Positions 37,263 through 45,622 of a DNA stretch of 64,000 bases are shown one piece after another. Origin of the DNA: Bacillus proteolyticus (lineage in GTDB: Bacteria > Bacillota > Bacilli > Bacillales > Bacillaceae_G); contig NZ_MACH01000053.1 of NCBI RefSeq assembly GCF_001884065.1, forward strand, positions 1-64,000, in the 5' to 3' direction. The notes beneath the pieces were generated by a model, which saw only the letters and a program-made list of their open reading frames with translations, did no database searches and had not been told where the DNA came from. The translations under genes were made by a program, and so were the position numbers. Position 1 is the stretch's first letter. Each line of letters starts with the position of its first letter.

Positions 37263-37865
37263 ATGGATATATATATTGAAATACACAAACCTGCAACTGA
37301 AAAAAACGAGTATTTTCTAGTGCTAGATGAACATGATAATTTTGAAAATGATAAAATTTCAAAGTTATTATCATCGGTTAATAGATATATAGTTGATGTT
37401 GATACAGGCATGGAACGATTTATGGAAACAATGATATCGAGATTTCATTTATATATTTTAATGAATTTTGAAGGGGTTCAAGAAGAATTAACAAAGGTGC
37501 AAAATTACATTTTGGAAAAAGAATTAAAAGAGTTAAACTGGAAAAAATCCACTGTAAAGAGCACGATTTTAACGAATCAGTATGATAATACAACTAATAT
37601 TTTCGATGTGATTTCTCCTGTATGTATGGAGGGAAGTCTTATGTTCTTTTTCTCTGAGAAGGAAGTAAACGAAGAAGAGTTAGAAAATATAATAAAATAT
37701 ATAAAATTTGATCGGACAAGAGTATATTTTAATAAAGAAACAATTGAACTAGCGGGGAAAATGGGTTATATAGTAGGGCATTTTACAGATGAATATTATA
37801 TAGTATCTTTACGTTCGGAAAAGCAAGTATTTGTTTGTTATGGGGAAGAACGTATTATGGGGTAG
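37263..37865 (+). CDS. hypothetical protein in toxin-immunity island
   Basis: 200 residues from ATG 37263 behind CAAGGAGAAAAT; the frame opens 27 bases earlier without a site. Soluble and acidic with Phe/Tyr-rich strands (MDIYIEIHKPATEKNEYFLV, FHLYILMNFEGVQEELTKV, YYIVSLRSEKQVFVCYGEER). No recognised family. AT-rich like its neighbour, and placed among Rhs-linked genes, so it may be another immunity protein. Evidence for function is positional only. Confidence 0.6.
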   Translation: MDIYIEIHKPATEKNEYFLVLDEHDNFENDKISKLLSSVNRYIVDVDTGMERFMETMISRFHLYILMNFEGVQEELTKVQNYILEKELKELNWKKSTVKSTILTNQYDNTTNIFDVISPVCMEGSLMFFFSEKEVNEEELENIIKYIKFDRTRVYFNKETIELAGKMGYIVGHFTDEYYIVSLRSEKQVFVCYGEERIMG

Positions 37866-38132
37866 AATAGAGATACAAAACATGAAATTGCTACGTTGAG
37901 AATGAAAATGCATCTAAATTAAGGGTGTATTTTTTTTGCAATCTGTATGTATTTCATCTCATCAATTTTTTATTTACTGGTGTAGTTGCATGTAACTTTT
38001 TCTGAAATGATAATGTGCTGTTATTTTTATAATGGAGATCGTATTCACCCGTTATACGGGACGGATAGTAAGGGATGATTAAACGTGAAGTATACTTATT
38101 ATTCGGAATTTCATTTAGTTCAAATGAAAGAT
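37866..38132. other. AT-rich spacer without a supported gene
   Basis: No open frame with a ribosome site. The part near 38040-38130 (GTTATACGGGACGGATAGTAAG) looks like decayed sequence. Confidence 0.4.
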
Positions 38133-38165
38133 AAAAAGGCTAAAGGTATGCCTCTTAGCCTTTTG
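38133..38165. terminator. terminator between the toxin island and the vanY unit
   Basis: 10-bp arms AAAAGGCTAA/TTAGCCTTTT with an 11-base loop; A-run on one side and T-run on the other, so it can work on both strands. Confidence 0.75.
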
Positions 38166-38192
38166 TTTAATCAATACTTCTCAGTTTTATAT

Positions 38193-38306
38193 TCATTTGG
38201 AAGCTATTTGAGTTAATTTACGAATAAATTCCACTGCACTGTTTTTATTACCTGCCAATTCTATAGGTACAGAGATGTAGGGTGCAGTATATAATTGTTT
38301 CGTCAT
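38193..38306 (-). CDS. small ORF downstream of vanY, 37 residues
   Basis: Minus-strand ATG at 38306 has a perfect GGAGGTAT site. The product starts MTKQLYTAPYISVPIELAG and ends KLTQIASK. It begins 35 bp after the vanY stop, so it is probably in the same transcript. Family not recognised; it could be a real peptide or the remaining N-terminus of a larger gene. Confidence 0.5.
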   Translation of the reverse strand: MTKQLYTAPYISVPIELAGNKNSAVEFIRKLTQIASK

Positions 38307-38340
38307 ATACCTCCTAAGGTGTTTTTAACAAGGTGATGGG

Positions 38341-39048
38341 TTATTTTTCATTGTGATATTCTTCTAAGGTGATACCTTTCTCGTATATTTCTGTTGCAAT
38401 GTCACCTACGTATCGAATATGCCATGGTTCATATGAATAACCTGTAATGTGCTCTTTTCCTTTTAAATAACGTATAATAAAGCCAGCACGATGAGCATTG
38501 TTTTTAAGCCATTTTCCTTCAGTAGTATTCGCGAATTGAGTTTCTAGTGTATTATTGACACTATTCGCAGAAACATCCATCGTTAAACCTGTTTGATGTT
38601 CGCTATGACCTGGCTGTGCAGAAACTTTATCAGCTTGGACTTGACCTTGTTTCGCTACATTTCGTCTATAAACAGTTTGTTGATATTCTTCCGAACGAAA
38701 TCCGGATATAGCATGTAGTACTATTCCATCTTGTTTCGCTAAAGCAAATAATTTTTCCAAAGCGGTAGCAGCTTCTTTTCGTAAATGACTTTTTTCTTGA
38801 ATCCCATCGAATGCAAAAGTAACTTTAGGTACAACTAAATCGTCAGGTCTATAATTACTTGGAAGTTTCCTATTTTTATTAACTACTACATCCACACTAT
38901 TGGGGGATCCAATAGTTACAGATCCATCATTATTTTGTATATCGTCCTTGCCTTTAGCGATGTCAGTTATACTAGGGAAAAAAATATATATGCATAGGAA
39001 GAGAAGAACAGCTCCCCCTACTAAGCGGCCTATTAATTTTCTAATCAT
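38341..39048 (-). CDS. VanY-type D-alanyl-D-alanine carboxypeptidase, membrane-anchored
   Basis: 235 residues. An N-terminal helix (about 9-27) anchors the enzyme outside the membrane. The peptidase M15B/VanY domain shows HAISGFRSEEYQQTVYRR, the zinc motif SEHQTGLTMDVS (HxxxxxxxD) and the second His in YSYEPWHIRYVG. It would trim terminal D-Ala from peptidoglycan precursors or wall. Relatives occur in glycopeptide resistance clusters, but no vanHAX genes are present here, so this is a wall-metabolism enzyme. Upstream is a broken D,D-carboxypeptidase. Confidence 0.88.
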   Translation of the reverse strand: MIRKLIGRLVGGAVLLFLCIYIFFPSITDIAKGKDDIQNNDGSVTIGSPNSVDVVVNKNRKLPSNYRPDDLVVPKVTFAFDGIQEKSHLRKEAATALEKLFALAKQDGIVLHAISGFRSEEYQQTVYRRNVAKQGQVQADKVSAQPGHSEHQTGLTMDVSANSVNNTLETQFANTTEGKWLKNNAHRAGFIIRYLKGKEHITGYSYEPWHIRYVGDIATEIYEKGITLEEYHNEK

Positions 39049-39136
39049 TTTATTTACTCCTTATAGCAATCTATTTTAAAATTTACGTTTCTATATAATT
39101 TCGTATTATCTATTTATCATAATTTAAAGATTAATG

Positions 39137-40005
39137 CTACCAATTCAAAAAAGTCGAGCTAATTTTATTAAATCCATATGAAAATAATTTTTTTGTTTTT
39201 ATAAATCTCTTAGTATCTTCTTTAGTTCCCGCAACAACAGAAATCAGCCTGTTTTCACCTTGTTTTGCTGTGCCTGTAAAACAGTATCCTGCTTCATCTG
39301 TAAATCCAGTTTTCAAACCATCAATTCCTTGAAAATACAATTCATCATTAGATGTATCGAGCATCTTATTTGTAGTTATTATAGTTGAACTATTATACGT
39401 TAATGTATAGTTTGTTAGCTTGGTTATATCTAAAACTTCGGGATATGCTTTTAACAAATGTTGCGCGAGCGTTGCGACATCTAAAACAGTCATTTTTGAC
39501 TCTTTATTTTGAGCATTTGGTAGTCCTGTAGCATTAACAAAATGAGTCGCATTAGATAAATTTAATTGCTTTGCTTTCATATTCATAAGCTTTGTAAAAT
39601 TCTCTTCACTTTTAGAAATATGCTCAGCTAAAGCAACAGCAGCATTATTGGCTGATGATATTACCATCGCATGAAATAAATCTCTAACAGTTAAACGATA
39701 TTGATCTTAGCTCCAATACTATTTACAGCATTTGGACCAATTCTGACGGGATCGCTCCATTTTAATGTACCGTTATGAATTTTTTCTAGTACAATATACT
39801 CGGTCATCATCTTTGACATACTTGCTGGAGCAAGGGGCACATTTTCATTCTTACCATAAACAACTTTTCCTGATTGTGCATCCATTAGTATAGCAGCGTT
39901 AGCTTCTATAACGGGTTCTTTTGTAAAAGCTAAATAAGTATATAAGGTCACAAAAATAGCAATAAATACTATAAGCATGTTCCTACTTCTCTTTGCTATT
40001 TTCAT
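39137..40005 (-). pseudogene. frameshifted D-alanyl-D-alanine carboxypeptidase (DacA/DacF-like)
   Basis: The first part (39691-40005) has a signal anchor and the active-site PASMSKMMTEY (SxxK), ending GPNAVNSIGAKINIV before TAA. The second part (from about 39700 down to 39137) continues in another frame with YRLTVRDLFHAMVISSANNA (SxN) and GLKTGFTDEAGYCF (KTG). Both catalytic halves are thus split near 39700 by a small deletion or insertion. The C-terminal domain is also missing: the frame stops at SSTFLNW. The gene is inactive as a PBP5-type enzyme. Confidence 0.88.
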
Positions 40006-40226
40006 TTTCTATTCTCCTTCATCATTGTTACTAGCAAAGTGTATGTTTCAGGATTTGTTGCAAAGTTTCCGAAGACATAAAGAGCTGAGGAATATTGCAA
40101 CAGAATCTGATTTTTATTATTACATTGCAATAGTAAATAAACTATCTAATAACCTTACGTAAAGGTGACAAACTTGTAAGGTTTCATAAGTAGAAAATGA
40201 ATGTAACAAAAGGATCCTATTAATTT

Positions 40227-40268
40227 AGACCTCTAATTGTTAGATGCAAATATAACAATTAGAGGTCT
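40227..40268. repeat. 16-bp perfect inverted repeat between divergent genes
   Basis: Arms AGACCTCTAATTGTTA/TAACAATTAGAGGTCT with a 10-base loop. It lies between the minus-strand peptidase pseudogene and the plus-strand phosphoesterase, so no transcript is expected to end here. May be an old terminator of a lost gene or a regulator site. Confidence 0.75.
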
Positions 40269-40352
40269 TTACTGTGATGAACAAGGTGCTTAATATTTAC
40301 GTTTAACGTGCATAACAAGTTATAATAGAAGAAATTAATAAGGAGGCTGGCT

Positions 40353-41459
40353 GTGAAGAATCTTTGTTATTTCAATATATTTACTATGTTACTTGTATAC
40401 ACACTACTTATGTTTTACATAGGCTGGAACGGATGGGTTTGGCTCAGTGCGGTATTTGGCTGGGAATCTTGGGGATATTACGCTTTCGTAGTTGGATTTA
40501 TTTCATATGCGTATATTCTCGTACAAGTGTTTAAGTTTTTGCCATTTTTACGAACGGTCGGTTCAATTTGGTTTGCGGTCATACAATATGCGCTTATGTT
40601 GTTGCCACTTGCTGATATTACAGTTTTCCTTTTTCAATTTGGGGTGGAGAAAGAAACAGCAATTATTTGGACAGGGGCGGCTGTGATAGCTACATTTATC
40701 TTTATCTTTGCGTATGGAGTATTTAATGCGTATAGTCCGGTAGTAAGAAAATACGAAGTGCACATACCGAAAAAGGTAGAGGGGCGTAAAAGTTTACGCA
40801 TTGCGATGGCTTCTGATATGCATTTCGGTAAATTGTCTGGTGTTTCGCATTTAAAGAGACTTGTCCGTCATGTAAATGAAATGGAGCCCGATATTATTTT
40901 ACTGCCTGGTGATATTATCGATGATCATCCAGGTGTGTTCATTCAGAAAAATATGGGACCAATCATGAAACAGATGAAAGCTCCATTAGGCGTATATGGT
41001 GTGTTAGGAAACCATGAATATTACGGCCGAGCTGTTCCTGAGTTTTTACAAGAGATGGATAAGATTGATATTCGTATTCTTTTAGATGAAGTCATTACAA
41101 TTGAAGATGATTTTTATCTCGTCGGAAGAAGGGATAAAACAGAGCGTGATCGTCAAAGCTTTGAAAATCTAATGAGTACGGTAGATAAATCGCTTCCTGT
41201 TATCGCAATGGATCACCAACCATTTGAATTAAAACAAGCAGCGGACGCCGGCGTTGATTTATTATTATCCGGTCACACGCACCGCGGACAAATGGCGCCG
41301 AACCATATTGTGACGAGAAGAATGTACGAACTAGACTGGGGATATGCACAAAAAGGTGCATTCCACGCAATTGTTTCTTCTGGATTTGGATTCTGGGGAC
41401 CACCGCTTAGACTTGGAAGTAGATCTGAGATTGTGCAGGTGGAGGTTACGTTTGAATAG
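40353..41459 (+). CDS. membrane-bound metallophosphoesterase (YkoQ/YaeI-like)
   Basis: 368 residues from GTG 40353 (AAGGAGG). Four transmembrane helices in the first 130 residues, then a calcineurin-like phosphoesterase domain with ASDMHFGKLSG, LLPGDIIDDHP, GVLGNHEYYG, IAMDHQPF and LLSGHTHRGQM. All metal ligands are present. Family members hydrolyse phospholipid-like or nucleotide phosphodiesters at the membrane. Substrate here unknown. Confidence 0.88.
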   Translation: MKNLCYFNIFTMLLVYTLLMFYIGWNGWVWLSAVFGWESWGYYAFVVGFISYAYILVQVFKFLPFLRTVGSIWFAVIQYALMLLPLADITVFLFQFGVEKETAIIWTGAAVIATFIFIFAYGVFNAYSPVVRKYEVHIPKKVEGRKSLRIAMASDMHFGKLSGVSHLKRLVRHVNEMEPDIILLPGDIIDDHPGVFIQKNMGPIMKQMKAPLGVYGVLGNHEYYGRAVPEFLQEMDKIDIRILLDEVITIEDDFYLVGRRDKTERDRQSFENLMSTVDKSLPVIAMDHQPFELKQAADAGVDLLLSGHTHRGQMAPNHIVTRRMYELDWGYAQKGAFHAIVSSGFGFWGPPLRLGSRSEIVQVEVTFE

Positions 41460-41468
41460 ATTTATGAA

Positions 41469-41495
41469 ATAGAGGGCTGATAGCTCTCTATTTTT
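41469..41495 (+). terminator. terminator of the phosphoesterase gene
   Basis: Arms ATAGAGGGCT/AGCTCTCTAT (one mismatch) followed by TTTTT. Confidence 0.8.
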
Positions 41496-41727
41496 AAAAA
41501 TAAAAAAGGCTCCACATAAGGAGCGCTCAATAAAAGTATAGTAAATGAATTAAAACAAATAACAGACATTTATAATATATACAAAAATAAATGTAATATC
41601 AATATATATTTAAATATAGATACAAAATAAATCAGAACATTCATGTTTTTATTGTTAAATATTGTATTTACTTGCCTTTGAAAAAGAGATACTATAAGAA
41701 GACTCTGCTTGAAAAGGGGGATTTTAA

Positions 41728-42705
41728 GTGATCATATCAGATGTCATATACGGTGAGTTTAAAGTAGATAAAGTGTTAGAAGAATTAATTTTAAGTAAGT
41801 CTGTGCAAAGACTAAAAGGTATTCATCAAAACGGCGCAAGCTACTTAATAAATGAGAAGTGGAATGTAACACGCTTTGATCATTCAGTTGGTGTTATGTT
41901 GTTAATAAAAAAACTCGGTGGTTCAGTAGAAGAACAGATTGCTGGTTTACTGCATGATGTATCGCATACTGCTTTTTCCCATGTGATCGATTACGTTTTT
42001 GATAACGAAAATGAAAGTTATCATGAAGAAATATTTAGTGCTGTCGTGAAAAACTCGGAAATCCCGGCGATTCTTTCAAAGCATGGTTATAACTATGAAG
42101 ATATTTTGTTAGATGATTCAAAGTGGACATTGCTGGAAAGATCAGCACCAGAATTATGTGCAGACCGAGTGGATTATACATTACGAGATATGTATACATA
42201 TGGGTATATTTCTTTAGAAGAAGCTCAAAATTTTTTAGATGATTTAATCGAAGTTAATGGGAGAATGGTACTTCAAAATATTGAAATTGCAGAATGGTTT
42301 ACGAAGACGTATTACAAAGAAGTAATCGATTTCTTTATGAAACCACTTAATATTTATGGAAATGATATGTTAGCTAAAACGTTAAAGTTAGCTCTTCATA
42401 AAAAGGTTATTCATGCAGATGACTTTCTTCTTGAAGATCATGAGCTTATATCGAAATTGCAGCTATGTAACGATCCAGAAGTACATGTTTTATTAAGAAA
42501 AATTCATCCAAGTATAGAAGTAAAAGAAGATAGAAATGAGTATAATTTACATCAGAAAAATAAAGTCCGTCTTATTGATCCGCCGTTACTTCGTGCAGGT
42601 GAGGTTATTCAATCGTCTGTTGTGTCAGAAAACATAAGGAAGATGAGTGAGATCGCTTATGAAAAAGCGGTGAGAGGGATGTATGTGAAAGTGATTGCGA
42701 ATTAA
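41728..42705 (+). CDS. HD-domain phosphohydrolase (dNTPase/YwfO-like)
   Basis: 325 residues from GTG 41728 with AAAAGGGGG. HD motifs: RFDHSVGVMLL (first His), AGLLHDVSHTAFSH (HD pair and His) and LCADRVDYTLRDM (last Asp). Length and layout match the smaller dGTPase-like HD proteins of Firmicutes. Reaction probably hydrolysis of (d)NTPs or related phosphates in the cytosol. Single-gene unit with a terminator shared with the convergent anti-sigma gene. Confidence 0.88.
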   Translation: MIISDVIYGEFKVDKVLEELILSKSVQRLKGIHQNGASYLINEKWNVTRFDHSVGVMLLIKKLGGSVEEQIAGLLHDVSHTAFSHVIDYVFDNENESYHEEIFSAVVKNSEIPAILSKHGYNYEDILLDDSKWTLLERSAPELCADRVDYTLRDMYTYGYISLEEAQNFLDDLIEVNGRMVLQNIEIAEWFTKTYYKEVIDFFMKPLNIYGNDMLAKTLKLALHKKVIHADDFLLEDHELISKLQLCNDPEVHVLLRKIHPSIEVKEDRNEYNLHQKNKVRLIDPPLLRAGEVIQSSVVSENIRKMSEIAYEKAVRGMYVKVIAN

Positions 42706-42747
42706 AAAAGAAGTAGCGCATCATTTCTAATGCGTTACTTCTTTTTA
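42706..42747. terminator. bidirectional terminator between convergent genes
   Basis: Arms AAAAAGAAGTAGCGCAT and ATGCGTTACTTCTTTTT (one wobble) around a short loop, with A-run and T-run flanks. Confidence 0.88.
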
Positions 42748-43872
42748 TTAATTATCAAACCAATTCCAAACCTCAATATCTCCAAGAATCGCATAACGTA
42801 CGTGCGGTGAGTTTTGTAATTTTAGTAACTCTTTTGACGGTCCAGTAATGACAATGCCATATACTTTTACTCCGTTATCTTTTACATATTTATAACGTTT
42901 ATCTAAGTTTAGTTCACTTTCAGGAAGCATAGCAACTGTACTTACAGTTTTTTTATGTGTAGAAAGAATGCGCATCATTTCAATAACTTTATCCTCTTGC
43001 GTTTTCAGATTTTCTGTTTCATCATCAAGGAATCCTATATGTTCTGGAAATCCTATAAAGTCGCTCCCGGATAGGATGAAATCTTCTTCGTTTATTCTTT
43101 CTTGCCCAGTATCTAAAGCGTACCATACAGGAGTTGGAGGGAGTTCTTGTGCTTCAAATACACTATATAAAAGTGGTTCTAACTCTTGTAAAGTGTAGGA
43201 TTTATCAAAAGAAATTGCTACTTCTGCAACGGTTCCCTCATGTACCTTTGCAAGTGTATCCCAAACCTTTTTAGATGCTTCTTTCAAATAATCACCTTGT
43301 TTTATTTTTGGATGAACAAAGTGGATGTTCGGTTGATAGTGCATATTCACCCAAGATTTATTTGTGATATTTAAAGAAGATAAAAAGCTGCTCGTTTCCA
43401 TTGTACCGAGTGGCATTTCTTTTTTACCAATCGTTTTGACTAAATCAAATTGGCTGTTTGTTCGAAAGAAAGCTTCTACACTTGTTCCGCCCCCTATGAC
43501 GCGGCTATTTGGGATAGTTGCTTCAAGTGCAAGAGAGGGAACATCTCTTATTTCTTTTAGCTTTTTATCATTATTAGCTTGAAAATAAAAGGCAGACAAT
43601 ACCCCGCCAATCATATATATAACGATACAAATTGCTAGTATAAAACCAAACATCTGTAAACGATGTTTCCACTTAATTCTCCAAAAAGGAACTTTAAGTT
43701 CTTTTGGAGGTAATTTTTTCTTTACGGGTTCACTCTTCGTAAGCAATTCATCTAAATGAGCTTCACATTCTGCACAAGTTTCTATATGACTTTCTAACTG
43801 TTCTTGCTCATCACGTGTGAGCGTACCTTTTTCATATTTCTCCCAAAGTTTTTTAAACTCTGCACAACCCAT
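42748..43872 (-). CDS. anti-sigma factor with zinc-finger ZAS domain and sigma-regulator C-terminal domain
   Basis: 374 residues from ATG 43872 (AAAGGAGTGATACAG upstream); a GTG 9 bases earlier is less likely. N-terminal HxxxCxxC zinc anti-sigma motif HIETCAECEAHLDELL, one transmembrane helix (about 75-100, MFGFILAICIVIYMIGGVLS), then an extracytoplasmic sigma-regulator domain rich in aromatic residues. It would hold the upstream-encoded ECF sigma factor at the membrane until a signal arrives. Adjacent to the sigma gene by 5 bp. Confidence 0.87.
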   Translation of the reverse strand: MGCAEFKKLWEKYEKGTLTRDEQEQLESHIETCAECEAHLDELLTKSEPVKKKLPPKELKVPFWRIKWKHRLQMFGFILAICIVIYMIGGVLSAFYFQANNDKKLKEIRDVPSLALEATIPNSRVIGGGTSVEAFFRTNSQFDLVKTIGKKEMPLGTMETSSFLSSLNITNKSWVNMHYQPNIHFVHPKIKQGDYLKEASKKVWDTLAKVHEGTVAEVAISFDKSYTLQELEPLLYSVFEAQELPPTPVWYALDTGQERINEEDFILSGSDFIGFPEHIGFLDDETENLKTQEDKVIEMMRILSTHKKTVSTVAMLPESELNLDKRYKYVKDNGVKVYGIVITGPSKELLKLQNSPHVRYAILGDIEVWNWFDN

Positions 43873-43877
43873 CTGTA

Positions 43878-44363
43878 TCACTCCTTTATGCTTCTTGCTT
43901 CTTTTCGTCCGCGGTGTAATTCAATTTTCACTTTCGCTAATGAGAGACCGGTCATTTCTGCTATTTCCTTATAGGTGAATCCGTAGTAATCTCGTAGTAG
44001 TAGCATATTTCGTCTTTCGAGCGGAAGTGAGGATAAACTGTCTAACCAACTAGCAATCTCATGTTTTACAAAATATGCATGTTCTGTACTTGGCACGTTT
44101 GGTAAATGGAATTCTTCAACTGTCGTTGTTTTATATTTTTTTTCTTTTCGATACCAATCGATAAAGGCGTTGTAGGCAATCGTAAACAACCACGGCCTAA
44201 TTTCTTCGCCTTTATAATAATCAATGTGGACTAGCATTCGGTAAAACGTTTCTTGCATAAGATCTTCCGCGTAGTGAGAATCTCCGGTTAGGGAGAGAAG
44301 ATAGCGAAATAAATCTTGCATATGCTCTGAGTAAATCTCTTCTAATGATTGTTTGCGTTTCAC
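43878..44363 (-). CDS. ECF-type RNA polymerase sigma factor
   Basis: 161 residues from GTG 44363, preceded by GGAGGGAAATTA; the frame is open further upstream without a site. Region 2: YLLSLTGDSHYAEDLMQETF and RPWLFTIAYNAFIDWYRKEK. Region 4: SLPLERRNMLLLRDYYGFTY, KEIAEMTGLSLAKVKIELHR. No anti-sigma fusion. Pairs with the membrane anti-sigma factor. Likely autoregulated, but no promoter pair was identified. Confidence 0.9.
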   Translation of the reverse strand: MKRKQSLEEIYSEHMQDLFRYLLSLTGDSHYAEDLMQETFYRMLVHIDYYKGEEIRPWLFTIAYNAFIDWYRKEKKYKTTTVEEFHLPNVPSTEHAYFVKHEIASWLDSLSSLPLERRNMLLLRDYYGFTYKEIAEMTGLSLAKVKIELHRGRKEARSIKE

Positions 44364-44499
44364 TAATTTCCCTCCCTTCATACATAACAACGAAATACAT
44401 ATAAAAAAGTTACATTTGTTTTTAGAATTATAGTAAAAAACGTCAAGAATCAGATATGATTCTCTTTTATCATAATACATATAAGGCGGGTGAACAGAG

Positions 44500-45402
44500 A
44501 TGGAAAGCTATGAAACACAAGTTCAAAGGTCAATTGATTATATTGAGGAAGATGTAATGGAAAAACAAACGCTGCGTAATTTGGCGCGTATTGCAGGTTT
44601 TTCTGAGTCGCATTTTCATCGTGTATTTCAGGCGTTAGTAGGTGATACAGTAATGGAGTATGTTCGAAAGAGGAGGTTAGCCCGGGCAGCTTATCAACTT
44701 TCTCATACGGATGAAAAAGTTATTGATATCGCATTTGAGCATGGCTTTCAATCTCACGAAACGTTCACGAGAGCCTTTAAAAAATTATTTCAAATGACAC
44801 CAAGTGAATATCGAAAACAAGAAATCGAAACACCGATGTATTACAGAGTGAATGTAAAGCAAAGAAAATTAAATCCGTATTTAGGAGGCATACAAATGGA
44901 ATATCGTATTGTAAATAAACCAGAATTTTTAGTGGCGGGTTATGAACTGAAGACGACAAGTAAAGAAGGAAAAAATCATCAAGACATTCCAGCATTTTGG
45001 CAAGAATATTTACAAAAAGATCTTGGAACGACGATTCCGAATCGTAAAGATACGAGCCAATGGGTAGAACTTGGATTATGTACTGATTTTAATTTAGAAA
45101 CAGGGGACTTCACTTATATTATCGGAATGGAAGTTACAGACTTTGAAAATGTACCAAATGCAGTTGCAAAGCGTACATTCCCAGCTGCGACATATGCAGT
45201 ATTTACAACGCCGAAAGTTCCTCATGAAGAAATGGTATCGTCTATTCATCAAACGTGGAATGCAGTATTCTCAGAATGGTTCCCGCACTCAGGATATGAG
45301 CATTGCGGAGTTACAGAATTTGAGCTATACGATGAGCGTTCCCATGCAGATAAAAGTGAGTTTGCTCAAGTTGAGCTTTGGATACCAGTGAAGAAGAAAT
45401 AA
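44500..45402 (+). CDS. AraC-family regulator with GyrI-like ligand-binding domain
   Basis: 300 residues. N-terminal AraC double HTH: TLRNLARIAGFSESHFHRVF and VIDIAFEHGFQSHETFTRAF, then MTPSEYRK. The C-terminal GyrI-like/Bac_rhamnosid-type effector domain (about 130-300) contains MEYRIVNKPEFLVAGYELKT and CGVTEFELYDERS. This architecture (Rob/YdeE/BmrR-like) senses small hydrophobic compounds. Divergent from the sigma/anti-sigma pair. ATG has GGCGGGTG upstream. Confidence 0.9.
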   Translation: MESYETQVQRSIDYIEEDVMEKQTLRNLARIAGFSESHFHRVFQALVGDTVMEYVRKRRLARAAYQLSHTDEKVIDIAFEHGFQSHETFTRAFKKLFQMTPSEYRKQEIETPMYYRVNVKQRKLNPYLGGIQMEYRIVNKPEFLVAGYELKTTSKEGKNHQDIPAFWQEYLQKDLGTTIPNRKDTSQWVELGLCTDFNLETGDFTYIIGMEVTDFENVPNAVAKRTFPAATYAVFTTPKVPHEEMVSSIHQTWNAVFSEWFPHSGYEHCGVTEFELYDERSHADKSEFAQVELWIPVKKK

Positions 45403-45409
45403 TAAGAGG

Positions 45410-45441
45410 AAAAGTGAACCACTCAGTGGTTCGCTTTTTTA
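45410..45441 (+). terminator. terminator of the AraC-GyrI gene
   Basis: 14-bp arms AAAAGTGAACCACT/AGTGGTTCGCTTTT (one wobble) then TT. Confidence 0.88.
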
Positions 45442-45463
45442 TCATATAGGTTGCCACATTTGA

Positions 45464-45541
45464 CGATTTTTGTCGGTAAATCGATATATCTTGAAAATCG
45501 CTGATATAATTTGAGTTGCGCCGATATAATTTCATGTACCG
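45464..45541. repeat. dispersed intergenic repeat, copy C
   Basis: Contains TTTGTCGGTAAATCGATATA, TTGAAAATCGCTGATATA and TTGAGTTGCGCCGATATAAT. Best aligned with copy A at 4711; copy B at 25760 shares its left half. Located between convergent terminators. Confidence 0.75.
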
Positions 45542-45593
45542 TAGAACTAATACGAAAAACCACTTCATAATTTCATTCACCGAAAAAATTCCT

Positions 45594-45622
45594 CAAAAAA
45601 AAGACGCCCTACAGCGTCTTTC
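45594..45622 (-). terminator. terminator of the two-component operon
   Basis: Arms AAGACGC/GCGTCTT; on the minus strand the stem is followed by seven or more U. It overlaps the sensor-kinase stop region. Confidence 0.8.

Noticed and set aside
37866-38132. Possible tRNA or small structured RNA in the spacer
   Set aside because: No cloverleaf or conserved TTCGANTC-type arm was found.
38341-39048. VanY-type gene as part of a glycopeptide resistance cluster
   Set aside because: No vanH, vanA/B-type ligase, vanX or dedicated vanRS genes are nearby; a general wall peptidase is more likely.
39977-40162. 61-codon plus-strand frame opposite the peptidase start
   Set aside because: First third is antisense to the signal anchor of the D,D-carboxypeptidase; no ribosome site. 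The latter part may be debris but cannot be assigned.
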